DNA of 64,000 nt, taken from Bilabrum cf. latius. Lineage: Eukaryota > Bigyra: Bicosoecida > Bigyra > Bicosoecida. Location: positions 372,001 to 436,000 of the forward strand of contig OZ237756.1 of NCBI GenBank assembly GCA_965178125.1. Direction: 5' to 3'. Numbering within the stretch: the first letter of the stretch is position 1; each line of letters begins with the position of its first letter. Below, one piece after another: positions 29,785-42,046 of this stretch. The notes under the pieces are model-generated. The model had not been told where the DNA came from, ran no database searches, and saw only the letters and a list, made by a program, of their open reading frames with translations. The translations under genes were made by a program, and so were the position numbers.

Positions 29785-32700
29785 ATGCGCACGGTTGCAG
29801 CCGCTTGCATCATGGCTATATGCATGGGCTCTTCCATTGCCAAATCGGGTGCTTTGAAGGAAGGCAGCTCGAGAGTGTACCGAAAGACCGGCGCAAACCA
29901 AGCGGTTATGCGAGCCAGAGGTGAGGCAGAACGGCAGCACTATCGCAAGCCGCTGGCACCTATTTGAAGCTTTGTATGCCAGCTCATTTGGAATTCAAGC
30001 TGTCGCTCCTTATTCTCCGTGGTGTCTCCTCCGCAGACTCGAACGACCCATCGCCTGAATCGGCCGGAGGGTCCGCTGGCTCCACCGGTGGGGCCGATCC
30101 TGAGCCTGAGAGAGACGCTAGTCCGGGCCACCAGTGCAAGCACATGATCTTTCATGTGAATGCATTTGAATGGGACAAGGCAGGAGACCTGATATCATCT
30201 GCTATGCTCGCAGATCCGAAGATGGTCGCCGAGGAGCTCGCCGCAGCCTCTCGCCAGCTTGCAGAGGACATCAAGGAGGCCCGGGTGAAGCCATCGCCGG
30301 AGGAACCTTCTACAGACAGGCTTCCGGCGGATACAAATGACACTGTCGATGCGCAGAAGCAAAATACGAGTCTCAAGGTGCCGCAGAAAGGCGCGACGAA
30401 CGACGCTCCCGGAGGGGATGCATACCAAGGTGCGCCGGCCGGCTCTGTCCCCAAGAGGCCTCTAGACCTGGACCCGGTCGCATTGGATGAAGCCGGGGCT
30501 GGTCTGGTCCGCTTCAGCGAGGCCACCAGGCCAGAGGACCCCTCCTCCTCCTCCTCGAGCCCAGCCAGCAGCGGGGTGCAGGGGTGCGTCGACAAGGCGG
30601 CTGGCAAGCTGGCCCGGGGGGAGGCGAAAGAGGTCCGGGCTGCGATCGAGTCTGCATGCCAGGTGCAGGCAGGCATCGATGCGTTCATCGAGGGCCGCAC
30701 ATCCGGCGGCGGGACTCCACTGACGGTTGGGATCGGCATGGCCGTGGCAGCCGAGGCCCAGCGAGCGGCTGCCGTGTCCATGGGCCTGCATCTGGCGAAT
30801 CTCCTGGGTGCCGAGATGCCATTCCAGTACCACCTGAGCATTGGCGGGTACAGGCCGAGCGAGAACACTCCCCATGGCCTCCCTCCCTCCTTCAGCCAGG
30901 CGCTTCTCACGGAGCTGGGGGGTCTTGCCTCCGAGCCGGGAGCATCATCGCCGCACTCTTCGGTTGATCATACGGTGGATCATCTCATGGCTTCGCTTAC
31001 GGCGCTTGGCGAGAAATGCGCAAATGATGAAGTCCTGATTCCTCATCCCGCTGTGATCGGCATGTCTGCATGCACGACCGATGAGGTGGTTCAAGCGCTG
31101 GTTGCAACCGGTGCCATCGGCGACTCCGGATACTACGAGGACCCGGCCGTGCAGCTGGCTGGCGATCTTTCCAACCTGAGGGGCAGTCAGTAGTTTGGGG
31201 GTGACACGCATCACACATCGATGCCCTACGTGACAGAAGACCACGGGCAGCTCATCCCGCCGGCCAACTCCAGCCTGCTTCACCTGGAGGCATCGTCAGG
31301 GGCTGGCAGCCGGCAGGGCCCGCTACTGCACGGTGTTGGCGAGCCCCCAGCTGCAGGTGGTCATGCAGGGGACAGCGGCGAGGAGGGTGGTGGCGTTGGT
31401 GCAGGTGCTTCTTCTGCGAGCATTGGGGGCGCTGGGGGTGCTTCTTCTGGGGCAGGTGGTCCAGAAGCGGCACAAGAAGCTGCTGGCGGTGACAGCATTG
31501 ACATGGCTGGCCTTCCCGTGGAGAGGACCGATCGGCACCAGGTCGTGTTTGTTCTAGACACGGGTGTGCACCGTCGCTACTCTGGGTTTCAGTCCGAAGG
31601 TGCATTCGACTGGGTCGAGAAGGCCTTGTTTCAGGCCACGGGCGGGTATCCGGACGACCCGCCAACGAGCAGAGTATCGATGGGTGTGTCCATGCGGAAT
31701 CCCGATGGGACAGAGAGAAATGACGCGTCCTTGCCTGTTTCGTTGGATTGGCATGGTACCACGGTCGCAAAGGAGGCGTGCGGCGGGCCGGGGATGCGGT
31801 CGATCATCGTGCCGGTGCGAGTCATCAGCATGCCGTGGAACGAGGACCATGGTGGTTTGCCAACCGAAGAGGAGCGCCAACTCGTCGCTGACCTCAGTGA
31901 ATCAGGAAGCCCCGACCCTGGCAGTGAGCCGGTCCGCGCCGAGGATGGTGCAGCTCCCAAGCAGCAGCAGCGCGCATCATTCGCTGGCTGGGGACTGGCT
32001 GCGATAGTGCACATGGCTCAGAATGTACGGCTGACGATCCGACGATCCATGGGCGCCTCTTTCCGTGATGGGGCCGTCCTAGGGGTGGTGAACATGGCCA
32101 TAATTAACTGGGATGGAGACAAGCAGGAGTTCTGGTTCAGAACCAAGAGGCCTCCCATCAGCGAGGCCAAGATGATAAGGATCTCAGAGGAGCTCAATCA
32201 TTTCTCCGATGTGCTGCGCAACCTGGGCTTCCTGCTTGTGGCTGCGGCTGGCAATTTTCACATGAATGCCGCAGACTCCTACCCGTGCAATGCCAAAGGT
32301 GTGATTTGCGTGGGATCCCATGCTGTACAGGACACGGTGGGAGAGGTGCGCATGTCCGATTTTTCTCACTACGGTACTCAGGTAGACATATTCGCCTAGG
32401 GTGAGGGTATTGTACAGGTCAATCTAACGACGTTCAAAGATTGCGATAAGCTCATTCAGGGCACATCATTTTCGGCGCCTCGTGTGACAAGATCGCTGAT
32501 CACCATGGCCGGTACGCTGCGGATCGTCGACGTGACCAAGGCTCTCCATCTGTTACAAGCCAACAACAAGGATGTGGTGCTGGCGATTGCAGCGTCCACC
32601 CCTTGGGGTATCGGTGAGGAATGGCTGGAGGCATAGCTCGCAGATACCATGGCAGGTCGGGAGCACTAGAGATTGGTGATGAGGGACATGGCATCGACCG

Positions 32701-33731
32701 ACCTTGAATCGTGGAAAGTACCGCGTGCGGATCTTCTTCCAGCCATCTGCGACCCCAGTGAGGTTGCGTGTGACCCTGTGTTGCGTGTCTATCGATGTGG
32801 CTGCTTCGAAATTTTAAGTTCGACAGACAACACATGCGTTGCGTCGCCCCGATCCCCCGGTGTGCACGTTGGAATGCAGCGTGACGGCCTACGAGAGCTA
32901 GCCGGTTCTGGTAGCGCGGAATGTTCTGAATCATCTTGCCGCATTACGAACAGCCTCACTCTTCAGGGCATGCATGGGGATGTTAGCGCAGTAGGTTCGT
33001 TGCTTCGGATCGATGCAGACATCTCTGGCATTGGGCGTGATCCTGAGAATGAAGCCAAAGCTGATGCGGCTGGCGACAAGACTGGTGGGGCTAGTGCTTC
33101 CGACAAGACTGGTGGGGCTAGTGCTGCCGACAAGACTGGAGGGGCTAGTGCTGTTGACAAGACTGGTGGGGCTAGTGCTGGCGACCAGGCCGCCAAGGAG
33201 GCCGCTGCTGATCCTGCGGAAGGCCACATTATGCCAGCTGAAGTCCCGTTTAAGGATTTCGTGTTCCCTAGTCGAGTCAAGTGCGACGCAATCGCAGGTT
33301 CACGGCGCCCCCATGCATTCATTAAGCTGTCTGGCATGTGTTTCGACGACACTGGTGGTGCTAACGAAGGGATCGAGGAAACCGACGTGCTGGTCGATGT
33401 CCTGGATGGCTGTCCGTGGACGCTGTATTCGAATACGATGGGCCGATTTGCGGTGCTTGCTAGACGTGTGTCGCGCTGCGGTACCGAGGCTGTGGCAAAG
33501 CCGATCTACGTCACAGCGTATTTGGACCCACATGGCGCTGGTGGGCAGTCCCGGGCACAATCTTGCCAACCCATGGCTGGTGAGACCGAGTCAGAGGAGC
33601 CGCTCCAATGGCATGTCGGAGTCACGGTGAAAGAGCCCTCCCTGTACGTGCATGTACATGCTAATAAGGATGCGGGTCTCGAGGATGTACCACTCAGGGT
33701 AGACGTATCGGTTCGGTATCCAGACTGGTGA
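29785..33731 (+). CDS. Secreted subtilisin-like serine protease (S8), paralogue A
   Basis: Exon 1 (29785-29920) encodes a signal peptide (MRTVAAACIMAICMGSSIA); a 62-bp intron (GTGAGG...TGCCAG) leads to exon 2 (29983-33731), giving 1294 aa. A long Ser/Pro/Glu-rich pro-region precedes the S8 domain. Its triad is visible: Asp in VVFVLDTGV (about residue 570), His in DWHGTTVA (about 635), oxyanion Asn in LVAAAGN (about 801), and Ser in GTSFSAPRV (about 873). A TAG at 32397-32399 lies before the catalytic Ser in DIFA-TAG-GEG, where other subtilases have DIFAPG. Further TAGs are at 31191, 32634 and 32667. The TAG at 32634 is CAG in paralogue B. The C-terminal 380 residues include Cys-rich and TGGASA(x)DK tandem repeats (33070-33190) and end in a beta-rich domain. 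The stop is TGA. It is divergent from the LRR gene of the same unit. Confidence 0.88.
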
Positions 33732-34829
33732 AACCTCGAAATCAAGTCAATCTGCCGGATCCTGGGACACCTGGACGTACTCGGAGATCAGGACTGTAGC
33801 CACGGGGACCGGGGATGACGAGGAGGTGTAGAACATTGTGGGGACACCGGCACAGGCGACGATCCGGATAGTGCGGTGCAGGGACGCTTGTCATTTCGGG
33901 CTGCATACTAGGCTAACCATGAGTATAGGTTTTAATCTTCTTCTTGAAAGTTCAACACGCAAGACCTGACAAAGCTGTGCCTGTGCGCGACCCTTGACCG
34001 GACTGACCGGTGCTGGGAAGAGCACGTGCACTACTCCGCCGAGGAGGAGGGGGTTGGGAGGGTGGGCAAAAATTACCCAATCTCCGCCCCTCTCCTGAAC
34101 ACAAAGAGGGTATGCGCGTCATCGCAAGCAATCCGTTGGCTTGGTCGCACCTTCCCGGTCGCAACTGCCATCGGAACCCAACGAGACATTCACGCGCTCC
34201 CACTCTGGCATCAACACCGAACCCCATACGGCGTTAGGATCAAGGAATCTGCTGTTCTATCGCGTATAAATACCTACCGCCGGATGGAGTTCGTGTTTGA
34301 TGCGACGATGGGAGCGCAGGAAGGAATGTCCCCCAGTTTGTTCCGGTATAGGATCGGTCGCAACCGGTGGTCGACGCGCCCCGGATATACGTGGACCGTA
34401 CAGAGTTGATGGATCTGTGGCATACGAAATCGTTATCTACCCTGCCGGGTACAGTTGCTGAGAAAGACGGCGACGGTGATGGTGTGGGCTGGCCCTCCGC
34501 CAGCACCACCACAGGGCGGCCGCCCTCGGCCCGCCCTCACCTCCACCCATCATGTCGTCGAAGGGAACGTGAGCTCCCTACCGGCAGGTATCAATTCAAT
34601 CAGTACCAACCAAACAAAAAATACTACCATATGCGGTGTGCTGAGTCCCCTAGTCCCGAATCCTCTTCATCGCCCCTGGCGTGAATGGGTGGTGCTCCAC
34701 TTGTGGTCGCACCCCCTCTGTTCAGCTCACGGGTGGGTGGGTCAACTTTAGCTACAACGTCCGTTGTGCGCCTCGTGCACTAGGTATCAGTTACCTTGTG
34801 CCGCAGATTTATATCTTTTGCGCTAATTT
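33732..34829. other. Spacer downstream of subtilase A
   Basis: No supported gene in this 1.1-kb stretch. The first 200 bp resemble the flank after subtilase B, and 33842-33925 recurs at 57177-57260. The remainder holds several short frames with no recognisable domain. Confidence 0.4.
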
Positions 34830-35459
34830 TTGCGCGTGCTCCCAAAAGGGTGCCAGATTCCAGGGCCACTCTCCACGGTCCGATCAAACCGGAACTCTCC
34901 GCGCGCTCCGACTCCCAATTTGAAACATTGCAGCTCTCTCTGTGCTCAGGAGAGGGACGGAGTTTGGGTTAATTCGTTATGCGTGCTCCGTTGCTACTGC
35001 CAGCTCGGTGAGGCTGAAGCGGCGCACGGCCACTCCATCCGCATCGCTGCAGTGATGTGCCTGGACCGAGCAGGCGTCGCCTTCGAGACTATCAGGCGAT
35101 TCGGGCGGTGGAAGTCAGCTTCTTCGTGTGAGGTATACCTACGTTCAGCCAGAGAGGGCCTTCCCCCTCTTGAGCTCCGTGGGTCAGACCTCTAGTTGAA
35201 GCTGCCAGCATGGGTGCTGGCGCGCGCCCTTCGCATGTTTGGCGATCATGCTGCTGCGGTGCAGCCGCCGCCTGTTCCGTGTAAGCTGGCTTCCGGTTTG
35301 GCTCAATGGCACCCCACTGAGCTCAAGCATGCAAGGAGAACTTTGCCGCTCGGTAGATACGTAGTTACGCAAGTTGGAGGACGACGCATCCGTGCTCGGC
35401 AAGATCGACGTTGGTGTCGAGGGCGTACCGTTGGCAGCAGGGGAAGAGCATGGTGGTGA
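34830..35459 (+). pseudogene. Tyrosine-recombinase C-terminal remnant (DIRS/Crypton-like)
   Basis: The frame contains the C-terminal catalytic boxes of tyrosine recombinases. There is HSIRIAAVMCLDRAGV (the H-x-x-R box), then ETIRRFGRWKSAS (the second H/W position in the GRW motif) and CEVYLR (nucleophilic Tyr). The frame continues through a TAG at 35193 to a TGA. No N-terminal recombinase half, reverse transcriptase or terminal repeats are visible nearby, so this is a remnant. DIRS retrotransposons and Cryptons carry this type of recombinase in protists; which one cannot be decided. Confidence 0.6.
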
Positions 35460-35619
35460 ATCATAGGCTGGTGGAGATGCCTCCGACGAGGCCAAAGAGG
35501 ACTAGGACGAGAATTTGCTGAAGGATCTTCTCGGTGATGACGACAGTGATGATAAAAACTGGGGGGCGGTTGCGATGGAAGATGATTCTGACGGGGAGTT
35601 TGGCTCTGCCAAGGGGTGA
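35329..35619 (+). CDS. Small acidic hypothetical ORF readable only with TAG as Gln
   Basis: ATG 35329 to TGA 35619 gives 96 residues crossing three in-frame TAGs. The product is strongly acidic (for example LLKDLLGDDDSDDKNWGAV and EDDSDGEFG). It overlaps the 3' part of the recombinase remnant in another frame. The composition is protein-like but there is no family match, so it could be the tail of a decayed element ORF or chance. Confidence 0.3.
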
Positions 35620-36069
35620 GGGGTGTGGCGTAGATGACGAAGGTCGTGGCAGTGACGGGACCGGTGACGATGATGCGATGGATGGCGGAAGCGCAATGCA
35701 GCTGGAAGGCCATGCACATGGGCGAGTGGGTAAGGCAGCCTCTGGAGGAACTCAGCCAGTTGCCCTGTCCAAGGGTATCGGAGGTGCTGGTGTGGCCAAA
35801 GTTAAGTCCTCACGGAGGCAGATGGTTTTGTCCGCAAAGGCATAGCTGCGGACAAAACCATAGCCTGGGCTGGGCTTTATATGAGTGCGAGGAAGAGCAG
35901 CTTGCGACTGGTCGATGCGAAAAGAGCTGCAATGGGTGGTATCCTTCAACGATCCTAAGTCACGGATTGTATCGAGGTCCGTGCCCAGCCAGCGGAGCAC
36001 GTAAGAACTAATGCATCCGGCAATGCTCTTACAGCACAAGCTGCTGAGTCTGCAACTAGGCGACCACGA
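35620..36069. other. Spacer before the tandem arrays
   Basis: 450 bp with no supported gene. A short inverted pair is visible around 35823-35863, where TGGTTTTGTCCGCA is followed by its reverse complement TGCGGACAAAACCA. Confidence 0.4.
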
Positions 36070-36990
36070 GCGCCTGCACGACGCGAAGCACACCCGCCCA
36101 AGCCCGCCAGGCTGACTTCCACAGCAAGGCAGCCACTGGCAGTCGTACACAAGCGCCATCCGGACCAAGCCAGGCTCAAGTCTATCTACTAGACGACGCG
36201 AAGCATACCCGCCCAGGCTCGCCAGGCTGACGTCCACAGCAAGGCGGCCACTGGCAGGCGCACACAAGCGCCATCCAGTTCAAGCAAAGCTCAAGTCTAC
36301 CTCCACGAGACGACACGACGCGACCCGCCCAGGCTCGCCAGGCTGACGTCCACAGCAAGGCGGCCGCTGGCAGGCGCACACAATCGCCATCCAGATCAAG
36401 CAAAGCTCAAGTCTATCCGCGAGACGACGCGACGCACACCCGCCCAGGCGCGCCAGGCTGACTTCCACAGCAAGGCGGCCACTGGCAGGCGCACACACGT
36501 GCCATCCAGACCAAGCAAGCTCAAGTCTACCCACGAGACGACGCGAAGCGACCCGCCCAGGTGCGCCAGGCTGACGTCCACAGCAAGGTGGCCGCTGGCA
36601 GGCGCACAACAGTGCCATCCAGACCAAGCAAGCTCAAGTGTATCCGCGAGACGACATGACGCACACCCGCCCAGGCCCGCCAGGCTGACGTCAACAGCAA
36701 GGCGGCCACTGGCAGGCGCACACAATCGCCATCCAGATCAAGCAAGCTCAAGTCTACCCACGAGACGACGCGAAGCGACCCGCCCAGGCGCGCCAGGCTG
36801 ACGTCCACAGCAAGGCGGCCACTGGCAGGCGCACACATGCGCCATCCAGATGAAGCAAGCTCAAGTCTATCCACGAGACGACGCGAAGCGACCCGCCCAG
36901 GCGCGCCAGGCTGACGTCCACAGCAAGGCGGCCACTGGCAGGCGCACACACGCGCCATCCAGATCAAGCAAGCTCAAGTCTATCCACGAG
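36070..36990. repeat. Tandem array, about 115-bp unit, about 8 copies
   Basis: Each unit contains GCCAGGCTGACGTCCACAGC, AAGGCGGCCACTGGCAGGCG and GCTCAAGTCTA(C/T)CC, separated by more variable bases. The spacing is 113-118 bp and not a clean multiple of three, so the apparent ORFs switch frame from unit to unit. I treat it as a non-coding satellite. Confidence 0.85.
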
Positions 36991-37039
36991 ACCATGCGAA
37001 CGACACCTGCACGAGCGTCAGCGAGACAGAGCATACGAA

Positions 37040-37775
37040 CTGCTCGCACCAGCTGCCGACCCTGCACCACCTCGTGCTCTGCTCGCACCAGCTGCCACGG
37101 CTGCACCATCTCGTGCTCTGCTCGCACCCGCTGCCGAGTCTGCACCACCTCGTGCTCTGCTCGCACCAGCTGCCGAGTCTGCACCACCTCGTGCTCTGCT
37201 CGCACCAGCTGCCGAGTCTGCACCACCTCGTGCTCTGCTCGCACCAGCTGCCGCGGCTGCACCATCTCGTGCTCTGCTCGCACCAGCTGCCGAGTCTGCA
37301 CCACCTCGTGCTCTGCTCGCACCAGCTGCCGAGTCTGCACCACCTCGTGCTCTGCTCGCACCAGCTGCCGCGGCTGCACCATCTCGTGCTCTGCTCGCAC
37401 CAGCTGCCACGGCTGCACCATCTCGTGCTCTGCTCGCACCCGCTGCCGAGTCTGCACCACCTCGTGCTCTGCTCGCACCCGCTGCCGAGTCTGCACCACC
37501 TCGTGCTCTGCTCGCACCAGCTGCCGAGTCTGCACCACCTCGTGCTCTGCTCGCACCAGCTGCCACGGCTGCACCATCTCGTGCTCTGCTCGCACCAGCT
37601 GCCGAGTCTGCACCACCTCGTGCTCTGCTCGCACCAGCTGCCGAGTCTGCACCACCTCGAGCTCTGCTCGCTCCCGCTGCCGAGTCTGCACCACCTCGTG
37701 CTCTGCTCGCACCAGCTGCCGCGGCTGCACCACCTCGTGCTCTGCTCGCACCAGCTGCCGAGTCTGCACTCCACT
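37040..37775. repeat. Tandem array, 39-bp unit, about 19 copies
   Basis: The unit contains CTCGTGCTCTGCTCGCACCA followed by GCTGCCGAGTCTGCACCAC, with C/T and A/G variants (CCGCGG, CCACGG or CGAGTC in the middle). The period is exactly 13 codons, so several frames on both strands stay open for more than 250 codons. On the minus strand one frame reads as a charged 13-residue repeat (VQTRQLVRAEHEV). It starts abruptly after the 115-bp array. Confidence 0.9.
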
Positions 37776-40507
37776 GTGCTCATAGTACCATTGCCGCACG
37801 CATCCTCCAGGCGATCGCCGGGGGAGAACACCTCGTTGAAAGCCCTTTGATTGAACCCCCGAACATGATAGGCGGGCGCGGAGTTAACCTCCCTCGCCAG
37901 GCCTAGCCATCGTGGGGCTGGATCATCGGAACCCGAGTTGAACTGTACCCCGATCTAATCCCCCTTCTCACTGAGCCGAGTCTACTGAGCGTGGCTGTCC
38001 CTCTGCCTGGTTGCCCAGTGCTAGAGGGTGCCACTGCCTCAGGACTCAAGACCCCGTGATCATCGAGTGTCCCGCTACCAGGTGTCTGTGGTTCTTTATG
38101 CCCGTTTACCAGCTCATCCCGGTGCGAGTCATACGATGGACACGCGAAAACTCTGTCACTTGTGGCCCCTTTTGCCTGCCCACTCTTTTCTCCTCGCGCC
38201 CTAGCGTACTGCACGGCGGCAGCACCGCGCCCCCGGATGCCCGTGCTCCCCAGGCGAAGCCCCCCACCTGTTCTCGTCGTCGCCAAGACGGGCGCCGGGT
38301 GAGCCCCCTTCGTGATCGGCCCAACGCCTGAAACTACATGATTTCATTATAGGCCCGTTCTGCCAGCCGCGCTATGCCTTTCCCCGCCTTGCGCTCCGCT
38401 GTACTCATCATTCGCGCCGGCGGCTTGCGGGGATGTCCTGCCCTGCCCCTTCAAGTACCACCTTGTTCGACTGTGCACGGATATCGAGAAATGTTTATTA
38501 TTCTTGCTGTCGGGGGCGTGCCGTCGCGAACCTGGGAAGGCGACGCGTCTATGGCGCCGGCGTTTCGTTGTGCCGGCGGCGAATTGTCACCACCCCAGTT
38601 CGGAGCGTCCGCACGCACCGCAACCCTGCACATGACGCCGCTATCGGCTGAGGTGTCTGAAAATTTTGAGCCATACGGTAGGGTGCCCAGCGGAGGAATG
38701 TATCTTGGACATGACGAATTCCAATGGGGCATGAGCAATAGGCTGCCGAAATCCAGCGAAGCGTCAAAAGTAACCGACTGTTGCAGTCTCAGCCGCAATA
38801 ATCCTAAAGTAAATACACACGTGTGAGTTAGGAGACCGAATTCTCTGGAAGCTATAGCGTAGTCTGTCCCCGTGAAGAGGAATCGCACAGAAAGACATCG
38901 TGGCGCGTCTCAAAGCCCACCGAATTCAGACTTGCTGGCAGCGAAAGTTCAGCTAAAACTTCTAAAATAACTAGTGCCATCGAAAGCGTTCGAATACTCA
39001 GTGCTGCGGCGCAGAGCTGCGGACTGGCCGTTGTGCCCTGAGCTGCGTCGCATCTCAGCGTCACAGGCCGTGCCAGAGAAGTAAGCTACTGGCTTAGGCT
39101 GCTTCTGCATTTCTTTGCTAATCCTGTCTAGCGCAGAGGCTGATCTCTCTCTTTCCCCAGTGTAGACTCGAACCGGAATGACACCTCGCCGGTCGATCAC
39201 AGGATCACGCCAGTATCAGCTGAACGTTCGCGAACGAACAGCTGACCCTGCCCGGGACGTGCCGATGTAGTGCAGCTAGTGTTGGTAGTAGGGCTAGCAG
39301 GGGAAAGGATGCAGGGAAAAGGGCTTTGGATCGAATGGGGAGGGGTGGGGCAGGAATAGGAAGGGGCAGGGGCCAACCAGGCGAGGGGCGCAAGGGTCGA
39401 CCTGGAGGCGGCAGATACTGGTCAGGGAGGGGGAGAAAAAAAATTCGATCCCACCCGAGCAGCTCCTGCGCGGGCGCCACGAGGTATCGGGCCACGCCGT
39501 CTGGCAGTTCCCTTGTGGGTGGCGGCGGAGGCGGCGTCCTGAGGTGGACAATTCCTTTTTCCTCTTCCCTTTTTTTTCGGAGAGGGCAATCGGCTAGAGG
39601 TAGGGGTGGAGCGGGAAGACTGAAGCAACGGAAACAGAGTCAGGTTCGTGGAGGGGGTTGTCACTGAAGAAGAGGGGCATGGGTCAAACGGGAAGGCAGC
39701 ACTTTCGTGTATCCGTCGATTCTTTGCTTGTTAGACAACGAAGTAGAATCGTCGCTGCTTTAATATGTCGTGTCCAGCTCCATGCAGAGGTGCAATCCGG
39801 ATGGACTAAAAAGCTCGAATTAGTTAGATAGATGTATTATACCCGATAATACACGGTCAGACGCGCATGCAACGCCACGATAAATACATCCAACCCAATA
39901 TGAATCTATGAGCATGCGCACGGGTGCCACATCATCGGTGCACCTTAGTCCAAGGAACCGTGTCTAGCCTAGCTCCATGTGGAGGTGCAATGGACAAAAC
40001 AGTTCTTACAGATATACATCCGGATGGTATCCAGATAAGTTATTACATGTACATGCCAGAATGTGACTGAAAACACGCTGCATGTCGAGCAGTGCACAGT
40101 GCAACAACTACCTGCTCACCATGGAGCAGCTGTGCAGTCGGAAGCGATTCAGCTTTGTAGTCAATCGGTATAAAATGTTCATCGTCCCCTGATATGAGCG
40201 TATTGCACAGTTGATACTACCCTACGTTTGGTTACTACTAGGATAAGCTGTGGTTCGGAACCGATAGCGCCTCAGCATTTTTTGTCATTGACCACCTGCG
40301 AGCACCAGCAGGCCACCCCCTAGGCAAGCCAAGGGATGGCTTCGAGTGGCATCTTCACCCCTAGAGCTAAACATGCATAATTTGTATATTTTATTAACGT
40401 TTGTAGCACTATGCAACATTCAGGCGTTCCATGAGGCTCTAAGCAAGCGGCTCGGTGCCGGCGCCGATGAGGGCCACGAATTAGACTCCTTATCACATAT
40501 CCCTCGG
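37776..40507. other. Gene-poor spacer
   Basis: 2.7 kb without a supported gene. Frames at 38374-38826 and 39326-39667 lack recognisable domains. A purine-rich G/A tract lies at 39300-39660. The part after 39700 is AT-richer, with no repeat I can define. Confidence 0.4.
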
Positions 40508-42046
40508 TCACGAGACACCCTTCACACTCCCCCCACCCACGCCGTAGATCGCTCGCCTCCGCACCTCCCTTGCCAGCGACCGACGCACTAGCACGCCGCA
40601 CTCCTCGTGTCCATTCGCCATCGCTGCCTCCATCGCGTCCTGCATCACCCCGCCCACATCCACCTTAAGCTCAGCCCCCCCCGCCATCACACCAAGCCTC
40701 AGCCTCCTGGCCAGCTCCAGAGGCCTGCCCTCGGATGCGGCCCGCCACACCAGCCCCGCATCCCGCCGGGCCTGGCTCGCCACACGGTGATGCAGCAATG
40801 CATCGATGCGCCTGTGACGGCTGTTGAAGGCCCGCAGCCGGGGCAGCATGGCAGGGATGGTGTGATCCTTGTGAAACGTGATATCAGGAGAAATATATTC
40901 CCACCAGAAGAACACGATCCGCGGGTTGGACAGCACTGCCTCCAGCATTCTGCCGCACTGTCTGGCTGCCTCTTCAGGCTGGCCCCGGAAGTCATTGATG
41001 TTCGTTGATCCGATCACGAGTGACTGCAATGCTTGGTTCTGCCGCACAGCATCACACAGCGGGCCCACTCGGCACGGGGTTGATTTCCGGCCTGTAGTCA
41101 TGTTGTACCTGAGGGTGAGGTGCTGTATGCTGGTGTTCTCCCTCACAATGCGGGCCCCGCACTCTCCCATCGCATTGTGTGGAGCCAAGCCGGATTCCGG
41201 CAGAAGGGTCCAGCTCGTTTCCACCTGCACCAACGTGCTGTTGCTGCTGAGTGCCTCTGTCCATGCCAGCATCGCGTCAAGATCCAAGTTGCATGGACCC
41301 AGGTGACAGTACCGAATGCTCCGGTTGCATCGGATGCCGTCGGCCATGAGACGATTCATCTTGTACAGCTGCTGGATAGCCTCCTGGTCACGGGGCTGCT
41401 TGCCGAGCATATCGCGGATCTTCAGCACCTCCAAACTGCACTGCGAGTCGGCCAGCACTTTCTGGAAGACTTGCACGCAATCCAATGACATCGTTGTCCA
41501 TCCTTGCAGCACCAGGACTCGAAGGCGGTTCTTGCCGCCTGCGTGCAGCATGGCAGGTGCCAGGGCAGCCATGCCATCCGCCGTCCAACCGACAACCTAA
41601 AACAGTAAGCACTGCAGATGCGGTAAGCCGTCAATTGTATCCATGCATACTGCTGACCGAAGCGCAGATCCCACGCTTGCATCCAAGTGTTTGTGTTCGA
41701 CTTCAGGTACTCGCAAGGATCGCAGCCGGACGCCATCCTCGGCCAGTACCGACGCCACTTCCTGTATGGCCATCTATGACGATTTCGTAGGCATGGTGAT
41801 CTGTACTCGCCCTTGCCTGATTGCTTCCACTGCCTTGTCCAGCTGCTTCGGGTATCTTGTATAATCTAGGAGCTTGTTTGGTCCCTGCGTAGAAGAGCAG
41901 CGGCCAGGTTCCTAGACGAAAGCTGTGCTAACCAATACATGCGGAAATTCAGTGATTTATACTACATGTGGCTCGAAACATACTAGAAAGTGTAAGTCGA
42001 GGTTGGGCTGGAAGTACCCGGCCTTCTTCGCGAATCCAAACGACAT
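40508..42046 (-). CDS. Leucine-rich-repeat protein, 41-kb paralogue
   Basis: Same plan as the unit-1 LRR gene: exon 1 42046-41984 (21 codons), then a 111-bp intron with a GTATGT donor, then exon 2 41872-40508 (455 codons including TGA). The repeats are nearly identical over the C-terminal two thirds. The first third is diverged (for example DYTRYPKQLDKAVEAIRQGR). Two TAGs occur. One is at the CAG/TAG-variable site after LLF, and another is in KSS-TAG-MAIQ, where paralogues read KSPCSAIQ. This copy has no subtilase or 59-bp minisatellite on its 5' side. Instead its upstream flank (42047-42877) contains another LRR segment. Confidence 0.7.

Noticed and set aside
37040-37775. CRISPR-like array
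   Set aside because: Units are contiguous 39-bp copies with no unique spacers, and the context is eukaryotic.
36850-37850. ORFs of 258-311 codons on both strands over the 39-bp array
   Set aside because: A period divisible by three keeps several frames open at once; there is no evidence to choose one, so it is annotated as a repeat. The minus-strand charged 13-residue repeat remains the best candidate if transcribed.
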